Shown piece after piece: positions 1 to 5,199 of a DNA stretch of 5,199 nucleotides (its first letter is position 1; each line of letters begins with the position of its first letter). A program made the position numbers and the translations under genes. Below the pieces are notes generated by a model that worked only from the letters and a program-made list of their open reading frames with translations, had not been told where the DNA came from and did no database searches. Origin of the DNA: Candidatus Dadabacteria bacterium (GTDB taxonomy: Bacteria > Desulfobacterota_D > UBA1144 > Nemesobacterales > UBA2774); NCBI GenBank assembly GCA_030632765.1, contig DAOVUC010000150.1, positions 1 through 5,199 on the forward strand, read 5' to 3'.

Positions 1-6
1 CAAAAT

Positions 7-14
7 AAGGAGGA
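7..14 (+). promoter_or_regulatory. Strong Shine-Dalgarno of the lipoprotein gene
   Basis: AAGGAGGA lies 7 to 8 bases before the ATG at 22, a full match to the anti-Shine-Dalgarno at good spacing. It fixes the start of the lipoprotein gene. It is much stronger than any ribosome binding site ahead of the four transporter-type genes downstream, which suggests the lipoprotein is made in larger amounts. Confidence 0.9.
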
Positions 15-21
15 CTTAACA

Positions 22-1506
22 ATGAGAATTTTATTGACAGTTTTTTTATTCGGTTTATTCGGAGCAGTTTTTATAGGTTGTGACAGCGGGGGTAACAGTG
101 GAGGCTTTGTTCCCACAGGTGATATCTTGGCAGTTGCAGAAAGAGCCGGACAAAATCAGACAATCAAAGTAGGTGGAACACAAGGCTCAGTACCACCGGG
201 AAGCACGATTGAAGTAACTAACCTCAGCACGGATGAAACACAAACAACATTTGGACTCCCCGACGGCAGCTTTGATCCGACATTCACAGGAAACACAAAC
301 GATTTATTCAATGTTCTCGTAACAAATAATGGGGATGTAGTGTTGGATACAATAGTTGGAGTAACGCTTTTAAGAAATGCCGTAGAACGTAATATGGCAC
401 AACTCGGAAGCGTCCCTGCAGATATAAAGATCAGGGGCAGTAGAGCATACGTCATTAATGGATTCTCAAACAACATTCAGATTTTTGAATTAATCCAGAA
501 TCCTCCTCAGCTTTTAGAAACTATTGTTGTTCCCCCGGGTTCAAATCCGATTTCTATGGATTTCTTCGGAGATACACAGGCCTATGTGGCAAATAACTCC
601 GGTCAAAGTGTTGCGGTTGTAAATATTCAGACAGGAGATTGTGAAACATTGATAGTTAGTGCTGAAGATCAGGATATTACTATACCTTGTCAAAATATTA
701 TTAATGTACCGTCAAACACTTTTGAGGAACCGGCTGGAGTAAAAATAGTTAATAACAAAGTCTATATCTCAAATAATAACCTGGATGAAAATTTCAGTCC
801 AAACGGAAACGGCTTCATATCAGTATTCACAGGAGGCACAAACCAGTTACTTGGCAACATAGGGGCTTCTGGAGCCAATACGTCCAATATGATCTTATTT
901 GACGACACGCTATATGCCTTAAATAACGGGAACATACTTTTTGACTTTGAAACTTTTGAGTTCTCCTGCGATTTAGGTTTTCCACCTTCAATTGATATGA
1001 TTAACATTGGAACCGATACTGTTTTTGATACAATTGATATCCCTTTAAGCCAGCAAAATTCCAATGTCTGTCTTCCAAATAATCTAACAGCAACATCTGA
1101 TGGTTTTGGCTATACCGGCCTTGGTCTTGTTGGAGCGCTGTTAAAAGTTGATCTGCTAGAAGGTAGAGTAATCAATGGCCCCGCAAATCCAATTGTAATC
1201 ACCGATCTTACAGGGTTGAACAACACTACAGATATAGCCATAAAAGACGGATTGCTCTTTACGACACTATTTAACTCAGATCAAATAGCGGTTCTTGATA
1301 CGAATAATGATCAGGTGGGTCCATTCCCTTACATAACTCCATTCCCTGCCGGAATTAGGGCAGACGATTCTAATTCACAACTATTTGATGGTGTACAATC
1401 ACTTGCAATCAGACCAGGGGATAACTTTACTGGCGCAGATATATACTTCATAACTGGAATTAGCCAGCAATTGGGTTCTGTAGACTCAACCCTTCAGACA
1501 CAGTAA
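22..1506 (+). CDS. Secreted lipoprotein with Ig-like module and YVTN/YncE-like beta-propeller
   Basis: This 494-aa protein is probably anchored in the outer membrane. Seen in the sequence: a lipoprotein signal peptide (residues 1-19, hydrophobic core LLTVFLFGLFGAVF) ends in FIGC, with Cys20 as the lipidation site. The -3 residue is Phe rather than the usual Leu. A Gly/Ser tether follows (DSGGNSGG). Residues about 47-117 resemble a bacterial Ig-like beta-sandwich (VPPGSTIEVTNLSTDET, then LPDGSF). From about 127 to the end, repeated strand patterns mark a beta-propeller. The clearest YVTN-type repeat is residues 173-205 (AYVANNSGQSVAVVNIQTG), with others near 134-157, 238-270, 286-310, 353-378 and 403-430, consistent with about seven blades. 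Cys207/223 and Cys316/350 could form two disulfides. The start is fixed by the Shine-Dalgarno at 7-14. Such propellers bind ligands or proteins and need not be enzymes. Sitting directly upstream of B12-type importer genes, it could be a BtuG-like ligand-capture lipoprotein; this is inference, and an unrelated surface protein is possible. Confidence 0.85.
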   Translation: MRILLTVFLFGLFGAVFIGCDSGGNSGGFVPTGDILAVAERAGQNQTIKVGGTQGSVPPGSTIEVTNLSTDETQTTFGLPDGSFDPTFTGNTNDLFNVLVTNNGDVVLDTIVGVTLLRNAVERNMAQLGSVPADIKIRGSRAYVINGFSNNIQIFELIQNPPQLLETIVVPPGSNPISMDFFGDTQAYVANNSGQSVAVVNIQTGDCETLIVSAEDQDITIPCQNIINVPSNTFEEPAGVKIVNNKVYISNNNLDENFSPNGNGFISVFTGGTNQLLGNIGASGANTSNMILFDDTLYALNNGNILFDFETFEFSCDLGFPPSIDMINIGTDTVFDTIDIPLSQQNSNVCLPNNLTATSDGFGYTGLGLVGALLKVDLLEGRVINGPANPIVITDLTGLNNTTDIAIKDGLLFTTLFNSDQIAVLDTNNDQVGPFPYITPFPAGIRADDSNSQLFDGVQSLAIRPGDNFTGADIYFITGISQQLGSVDSTLQTQ

Positions 1507-1510
1507 GTAT

Positions 1511-1526
1511 TTGCATAAATATGCAA
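1511..1526. promoter_or_regulatory. 16-bp palindrome, candidate operator
   Basis: TTGCATA, a 2-base spacer AA, and TATGCAA form a perfect 7-bp inverted repeat starting four bases after the lipoprotein stop codon. A -10-like hexamer GATAAT lies at 1537-1542, just downstream. The size and symmetry would suit a dimeric transcription factor controlling an internal promoter of the transporter operon. I do not recognise it as a known binding site, it is not Fur-box-like, and AT-rich palindromes of this size can arise by chance. Confidence 0.3.
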
Positions 1527-1546
1527 TCCGGTTAATGATAATTACA

Positions 1547-1583
1547 TGGGGAGAGGTAAGTAAATTAAGCTTACTTCTCCCTA
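1547..1583. other. Strong hairpin without U-tract in the intergenic gap
   Basis: GGGAGAGGTAAG (1549-1560) pairs with CTTACTTCTCCC (1570-1581): 12 base pairs including one G-U, a 9-base loop, and one or two more pairs outside. On the + strand it is followed by TAAAAAAGA, not a T-run, and on the - strand by CATGTAATT, so it is not a standard intrinsic terminator in either direction. It could be an mRNA-processing or stability element separating the lipoprotein message from the transporter message, or it could limit read-through. It ends about 27 bases before the preferred start of the next gene. It is far too small for a cobalamin riboswitch. Confidence 0.5.
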
Positions 1584-1597
1584 AAAAAGAATAAGAT

Positions 1598-1602
1598 GGG
1601 GG
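1598..1602 (+). promoter_or_regulatory. Weak G-rich ribosome binding site for the next gene
   Basis: GGGGG sits 8 bases before the ATG at 1611. It is a poor but usable Shine-Dalgarno and favours the 1611 start. The alternative ATG at 1596 has only AAAAAAGAATAAG ahead of it and overlaps this G-run. Confidence 0.35.
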
Positions 1603-1610
1603 CGTTGAAA

Positions 1611-2558
1611 ATGCGCATTTGTTCATTTCTTCCAAGCACGACTGAGATCGTATATGAACTGGGTTTGGGTGATAACCTTGTCGGAGTAACTCATGAGTGC
1701 AATTACCCTCCCGAGGTTAAGGAGAAAAAGACCGTTATAATGAGTTTTCTTGATCACAAGAAGCTCTCGAGTAGAGAAATAGATGGTCTGGTCTCTAAGA
1801 ACGCTGCCGAGGGAAAAAGCACTTATCTTGTCGATAAAGACGCCCTTAAAGAAGCTAACCCCGATATTATTCTGACACAGAAACTATGTGAAGTATGTGC
1901 TGTGTCAGGCAATCAGGTTATGGAGGCTGTGGAGGTATTGGGTCATACACCTGAAACAGTTTCTTTAGAGCCTACAACAATAAGTGAAATTTTAGATACG
2001 ATAATTACAATCGGTGAGGCTACCGGGACGAAAGAAAGAGCAATTGAGATCACAGATAAGCTCAAAGCCAGAGTAGAGAGAATTAGATCACTGCTTGGAA
2101 ACGAGAGAGACCGTCCCAGGGTATTTTGTCTGGAGTGGCTTGACCCTCCTTACGTTGGTGGACACTGGGTACCCGAAATGGTTGAAATCGCGGGTGGAGA
2201 CAATGGTATAGGAAAGCCCGGAGAGCCCTCATTTCAAGTTACGTGGGAAGAAATTGTGGATTTTGCCCCTCAGATGCTCTTTATAATGCCGTGCGGGTTT
2301 GATGTAGAAAAAACCCTAAATGAATTAGACGTAGTATCTTCAAAAGACGAGTGGTTCTCTCTTCCTGCAACAACTAGAGGGCAAATTTATTTAGTCGATG
2401 CTAATTCATACTTCAGCAGACCGGGACCTAGGATTGTGGATGGGCTTGAAATTCTGGCAAAAGCCATTCACCCGGAAGTAATCAAAGGGTATACCCCGCC
2501 TCCTGACTCAATTATTAATCTAAGGAATTATATGCAGATTGAACTATTTTCGGGATAA
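1611..2558 (+). CDS. Cytoplasmic BtuF-like cobalamin-binding-type protein
   Basis: This 315-aa protein has the class III (BtuF/TroA-like, Peripla_BP_2) substrate-binding fold but no signal peptide: it opens directly with the first strand, RICSFLPSTTEIVYELG. It should therefore stay in the cytoplasm. Visible motifs, numbered from Met at 1611: THECNYPPE (27-35), LCEVCAVSG (92-100), EWLDPPYVGG then HWVPEM (175-190), PCGFD (227-231) and SRPGPRIVDG (269-278). From memory these match a widespread family usually annotated as cobalamin-binding protein; its biochemical role is, to my knowledge, not settled. The conserved Cys/His positions are unusual for a periplasmic solute receptor. The start at 1611 is chosen because family members typically begin MRI and it has the better ribosome site; an ATG at 1596 would add MGALK. 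The next gene, a true periplasmic paralogue, begins 3 bases after the stop. The fold is near certain; the cobalamin ligand is inferred. Confidence 0.88.
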   Translation: MRICSFLPSTTEIVYELGLGDNLVGVTHECNYPPEVKEKKTVIMSFLDHKKLSSREIDGLVSKNAAEGKSTYLVDKDALKEANPDIILTQKLCEVCAVSGNQVMEAVEVLGHTPETVSLEPTTISEILDTIITIGEATGTKERAIEITDKLKARVERIRSLLGNERDRPRVFCLEWLDPPYVGGHWVPEMVEIAGGDNGIGKPGEPSFQVTWEEIVDFAPQMLFIMPCGFDVEKTLNELDVVSSKDEWFSLPATTRGQIYLVDANSYFSRPGPRIVDGLEILAKAIHPEVIKGYTPPPDSIINLRNYMQIELFSG

Positions 2559-2561
2559 TCA

Positions 2562-3446
2562 ATGATAAGAAAGACATTTTTCAGAGGACTCTTAACTGCA
2601 TTTTTTATATTTATAACATGCTTATATAGTTTCTCAGATGATAGCCCTGAGCGCATTGTTTCCTTATCTCCCAATTTGACTCAAGTTATTTACGCGCTCG
2701 GTGAATTCGACAACATTGTGGGAGTAACTATTTATGATGATTTTCCCCCCGAGGCAAAAGAGCTGCCTAAGATCGGTGGTTGGATAAACCCAAATTACGA
2801 GGCAATAATTTCGTTAAAACCTGATCTCATTGTGCTTATGAAAGATCAGGACACCATATTTGGTGAAAAGATAAGAGAGCTCGGGCTAAAAACATACGTC
2901 GTCGACAGCAACGACTCTATCAACGATATACTTAAATCAATTTCTGATCTCGGCGTTGTGCTCAACAAAGATCAAGAGGCGAAAAGCTTAAGAAATAATA
3001 TCGAATCCAATCTAAACGAAATTAAAGAATTTACAAAGGACCAGCAAAAAAAGAAAGTTCTTATAGTTGTCGGCAGAAGTCCGGGAACACTAGAGGACAT
3101 ATATGTAATAGGAAGAGATAATTATATAAACGAGCTTCTTGTATTGGCAGGAGGGGAGAACGTAGTAAAAAACAATCGACTTTCAATCAAGATTACTCAG
3201 GAAGCAATCCTCTCATTTGACCCTGATGTAATCGTCGAAGTTAATCATGAGAAGCTTGATAGGGAAGCTGAAATATTAAATACCTGGGCAAATCTTAAAC
3301 TCTCTAAAGCTGTCAGCAACGACCAGGTGTTTATACTTTCGAGCACCTTCTTGCTCCATCCAAGCCAAAGAATTGTCGATGGCGCCAGGGTATTAGCTGA
3401 GATTCTCCATCCTGAAATAAAAGAAAAATATGGCAACAATAATTAA
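2562..3446 (+). CDS. btuF: Periplasmic B12/iron-chelate binding protein, BtuF-like
   Basis: This 294-aa protein is the solute receptor that would deliver a corrinoid (or another metal chelate) to the permease encoded downstream. It has a classical Sec signal peptide: MIRKTFFRG, a hydrophobic core LLTAFFIFITCLY, and probable cleavage after SFS (residue 25). Cys20 is not in a lipobox (FITC), so lipidation is unlikely. The mature protein shows the BtuF-type pattern: RIVSLSPNLTQVIYALG (31-47), YDDFPPEA, GGWINPNYEAIISLKPDLIV (72-91), GRSPGTLEDIYVIG (about 170-183), LLVLAGGENVV and HPSQRIVDGARVLAEILHPE near the C-terminus. Length is normal for the family. It follows the cytoplasmic paralogue by 3 bases and overlaps the ATPase gene by 17, which implies co-transcription and probable translational coupling; its own ribosome site (CGGGAT) is weak. 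Family members carry cobalamin, haem or ferric siderophores. B12 is preferred here because of the neighbouring cobalamin-binding-type protein, but it is not proven by sequence. Confidence 0.88.
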   Translation: MIRKTFFRGLLTAFFIFITCLYSFSDDSPERIVSLSPNLTQVIYALGEFDNIVGVTIYDDFPPEAKELPKIGGWINPNYEAIISLKPDLIVLMKDQDTIFGEKIRELGLKTYVVDSNDSINDILKSISDLGVVLNKDQEAKSLRNNIESNLNEIKEFTKDQQKKKVLIVVGRSPGTLEDIYVIGRDNYINELLVLAGGENVVKNNRLSIKITQEAILSFDPDVIVEVNHEKLDREAEILNTWANLKLSKAVSNDQVFILSSTFLLHPSQRIVDGARVLAEILHPEIKEKYGNNN

Positions 3447-4203
3447 TTGCAGCAACCTCGGCTTCTCTTATAACGGAACCGACGTTCTAAATGGAATTAA
3501 CCTATCAATTGACCCGGGCAAAATGGTAGGGATTTTGGGAGCAAACGGGGCAGGGAAATCGACTCTCCTTAAAATCCTGTGCGGAGTATTGAAACCAAAA
3601 AGGGGAGAGGCGCTCTTTAACGATAAAGCTCTCTCTAAAATGGATAGAAGAGAAATTGCAAAGGGAATCGCATATATTCCCCAGGACCCCATGTTTGCGT
3701 TTCCGTTCACAGTAAACGAAGTTGTCCTAATGGGAAGAGCCCCATATATTGGCAGATTCGAATTTGAAAGAGAACAAGACAAAGAAGTAGCCAAAAGAGC
3801 CATGGAAACCGTGGGCATAATCCATCTAAAAGATCGGTTGATAAGTGAAGTCTCGGCAGGCGAAAGACAACTTACGTCGATAGCGCGAGGGCTTGTACAA
3901 GAACCCGAGATTATGATTTTAGACGAACCGGCAACTTATCTTGATGTAAAGCATAGAACTGAGATTATGAATATACTGAGGGAGCTTAAAGAAGAAAAAG
4001 GAATTTCAGTACTTGCCGCTACCCACGATATATTCTCTTCTCTATTCTACTTTGATGAAATTATGATACTTAAAGACGGAGAGGTTCTGGCTCACGGAAA
4101 AGCGGATCAGATTATTAACAACGAGACACTGAGCACCGCTTACGGAATCGAGGTAATAGTACGAAAGGAAAATGGGAGGGTATTTGTTTTCCCTAATCAA
4201 TAA
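3430..4203 (+). CDS. btuD: ABC importer ATPase, BtuD/FecE family
   Basis: This 257-aa protein is the cytoplasmic nucleotide-binding subunit that powers the BtuCDF-type importer. All catalytic elements are present: Walker A GANGAGKST (37-45), Q-loop Gln85 in IPQDP, signature VSAGERQ (141-147), Walker B IMILDEP (161-167, catalytic Glu166), D-loop around YLD (170-172) and the switch His199 in ATHD. The signature is a variant of the usual LSGGEQQ, with Val for Leu and Ala for the first Gly, but retains the Ser-x-Gly core. Length is typical. The ATG at 3430 lies inside the end of the binding-protein gene and has only A-rich sequence (AAAAGAAAAAT) ahead of it, so it is probably translated by coupling. 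ATPase family is certain; substrate is assigned by context, with haem or siderophore import the alternatives. Confidence 0.92.
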   Translation: MATIINCSNLGFSYNGTDVLNGINLSIDPGKMVGILGANGAGKSTLLKILCGVLKPKRGEALFNDKALSKMDRREIAKGIAYIPQDPMFAFPFTVNEVVLMGRAPYIGRFEFEREQDKEVAKRAMETVGIIHLKDRLISEVSAGERQLTSIARGLVQEPEIMILDEPATYLDVKHRTEIMNILRELKEEKGISVLAATHDIFSSLFYFDEIMILKDGEVLAHGKADQIINNETLSTAYGIEVIVRKENGRVFVFPNQ

Positions 4204-4222
4204 CCTACCTTTCCGGTTGTTA

Positions 4223-4255
4223 ATGAAGAGAGCGGGTTTGGTTTATACAATATGA
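4223..4255 (+). other. Ten-codon open frame overlapping the permease start
   Basis: ATG at 4223 opens a frame reading MKRAGLVYTI whose TGA stop overlaps the permease ATG in the arrangement ATGA (4252-4255). The permease has no Shine-Dalgarno at normal distance (GAGAG at 4228-4232 is about 19 bases away). Translation of this small frame could therefore bring ribosomes to the permease start by termination-reinitiation. It has no clear ribosome site of its own, so it may be chance. Confidence 0.2.
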
Positions 4256-5199
4256 GTACGAATAGAAAATTTTTAATCTCGGTAGGACTCTTATTCATTC
4301 TATGGATTATTGTAGCTTCGATAGCTATATTCACCGGGACATACAGCATCGGGCCTCTTGAGGCCTTTACCAATTTTGATGAATTATCTAAAACAATCTT
4401 TTTTAAAATAAGAATCCCAAGAGTGCTTATGGCGACAATTGCGGGAGGCGCTCTGGCAATTACGGGAGCAGCTCTTCAGGCGCTTTTCAGAAACCCTCTG
4501 GCATCACCTTTTACTCTTGGAATCTCGGGCGGGGCATCTCTAGGAGCGCTATTAGCTTTAAGGTCAGGCCTTGCAGTAGGTTTGTTGGGATTCTCTATGG
4601 TTTCAATTTCCGCATTTATTTTTTCTATACTGACAATGCTTTTTGTATATTCAGTCTCAAAAGTAGGAGGAGTGGTTGCTACAGGAAGATTACTTCTTGC
4701 AGGTGTGGTAGCTAACTTTCTGTATTCGGCAGTAGTGATGTTTATACAGTTCTTTTCCACCTTTACTGAGTCACTTCAGACAATGCGGTGGATCATGGGT
4801 AGTTTGGATGTAGTTGGATTTGATACAGTTTGGAAAACTCTTATATTTGTAATTCCCGGATGCTTAATATTGCTATCTTCAACAAAAGATATGAACTTGT
4901 TTGGTCTCGGCGATGATGTAGCATCATCGCTAGGCGTAAACGTCAGGCGCATGGAAAAGAAAATTTATTTTGCAACATCCCTTGCAGCGGGTGCTGTAAT
5001 CTCAGTAACCGGCCCGATCGGGTTTGTTGGACTTATTATTCCTCACATTCTGAGAATGGTATTGGGAGTGGATAATAGAATTATCCTGCCATGCTCTTTT
5101 CTTTTAGGAGCTACATTTTTAACCGCTGCTGATACGGTGTCCAGAACTATTATCTCTCCGGTTGAAATTCCAGTTGGAATAATTACAGCTTTTATAGGC
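4252..5199 (+). CDS. btuC: FecCD/BtuC-family permease, 3' end cut by window
   Basis: This is the inner-membrane permease subunit, which as a homodimer forms the translocation path of a type II ABC importer. The 316 codons present run open to the last base. Related proteins are about 330-350 aa, and the end of the fragment (EIPVGIITAFIG) matches the final conserved region, so perhaps 15-30 residues are missing. Family marks: first hydrophobic helix at about 8-27, RIPRVLMATIAGGALAITGA (54-73) leading to LQALFRNPLASPFTLG (75-90), the cytoplasmic coupling region LGLGDDVASSLGVNVRR (about 217-233, which contacts the ATPase), GPIGFVGLIIPHILR (254-268), and ADTVSR (293-298). Several further hydrophobic stretches fit the usual ten helices. 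The ATG at 4252 is the first start codon in frame after the ATPase stop at 4201-4203. It lies 48 bases downstream of the ATPase gene and lacks a recognisable Shine-Dalgarno. Transport role is certain; cobalamin is the favoured but unproven substrate. Confidence 0.92.
   Translation, partial: MSTNRKFLISVGLLFILWIIVASIAIFTGTYSIGPLEAFTNFDELSKTIFFKIRIPRVLMATIAGGALAITGAALQALFRNPLASPFTLGISGGASLGALLALRSGLAVGLLGFSMVSISAFIFSILTMLFVYSVSKVGGVVATGRLLLAGVVANFLYSAVVMFIQFFSTFTESLQTMRWIMGSLDVVGFDTVWKTLIFVIPGCLILLSSTKDMNLFGLGDDVASSLGVNVRRMEKKIYFATSLAAGAVISVTGPIGFVGLIIPHILRMVLGVDNRIILPCSFLLGATFLTAADTVSRTIISPVEIPVGIITAFIG

Noticed and set aside
156..476. Open frame on the - strand within the lipoprotein gene, about 106 codons.
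   Set aside because: It lies wholly inside a well-supported + strand gene, has no recognisable domain or ribosome site, and reads as the antisense of the Ig-like and first propeller segments.
1547..1590. Intrinsic terminator after the lipoprotein gene.
   Set aside because: The stem is good but is followed by A-rich sequence on the + strand and by no T-run on the - strand, so the defining U-tract is absent in both directions.
1507..1610. Cobalamin riboswitch ahead of the importer genes.
   Set aside because: The gap is only 104 bases, about half the length needed, and I see no B12-box-like GCCACTG in it. If there is one, it would lie upstream of the window.
2562..2636. Lipoprotein signal in the periplasmic binding protein (Cys20).
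   Set aside because: The residues before Cys20 are FIT, not a lipobox, and a good signal peptidase I site (SFS before Asp26) follows.
3468..3818. Open frame on the - strand within the ATPase gene, about 116 codons.
   Set aside because: It is antisense to the Walker A and Q-loop region of a certain gene and shows no coherent protein family pattern. The same reasoning removes the - strand frames at 762-1064, 3245-3439 and 4476-4760.
4174..4220. Possible stem between GGGAGGGTA near the ATPase end and TACCTTTCC after its stop.
   Set aside because: The stem needs two G-U pairs and a loop of more than 20 bases, and has no U-tract after it; transcription must also continue into the permease gene.

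Overview
The window reads as part of a vitamin B12-type (corrinoid) or related FecCD-class metal-chelate uptake locus of a Gram-negative bacterium. All five genes are on the + strand. The diderm inference rests on a Cys-lipidated secreted protein and a separate, signal-peptide-bearing periplasmic binding protein that belongs to an ABC importer. Base composition looks moderately AT-rich (about 40% GC by eye). The first gene has a perfect AAGGAGG Shine-Dalgarno, which argues against Bacteroidota, where such sites are usually absent. I cannot place the organism more precisely from this sequence.

Layout: (1) 22-1506 encodes a 494-aa lipoprotein with a Gly/Ser-rich tether, an Ig-like beta-sandwich module and a C-terminal YVTN/YncE-like beta-propeller. 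(2) 1507-1610 is the only sizeable intergenic gap. It holds a 16-bp palindrome, a -10-like hexamer and a strong hairpin with no U-tract. (3) 1611-2558 encodes a BtuF-fold protein without a signal peptide, so probably cytoplasmic, carrying HEC, CxxC and PCG motifs. (4) 2562-3446 is a conventional periplasmic BtuF-like binding protein. (5) 3430-4203 is the BtuD/FecE-type ATPase. (6) 4252-5199 is the BtuC/FecCD permease. It is cut off by the window edge after 316 codons, probably only a couple of dozen residues short of its end.

How the genes fit together: genes 3-6 are tightly packed (3-nt gap, 17-nt overlap, 48-nt gap) and look like one operon for inner-membrane import. The periplasmic protein delivers the ligand to the permease dimer, which is driven by the ATPase. 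The cytoplasmic BtuF-like protein could act on the ligand after or alongside import. The beta-propeller lipoprotein just upstream invites comparison with BtuG, the surface B12-capturing beta-propeller lipoprotein described in gut Bacteroides. That link is inference from fold and context only. No outer-membrane receptor (BtuB/TonB-dependent), cobalamin riboswitch, tRNA, rRNA, CRISPR array or mobile element is visible in the window.
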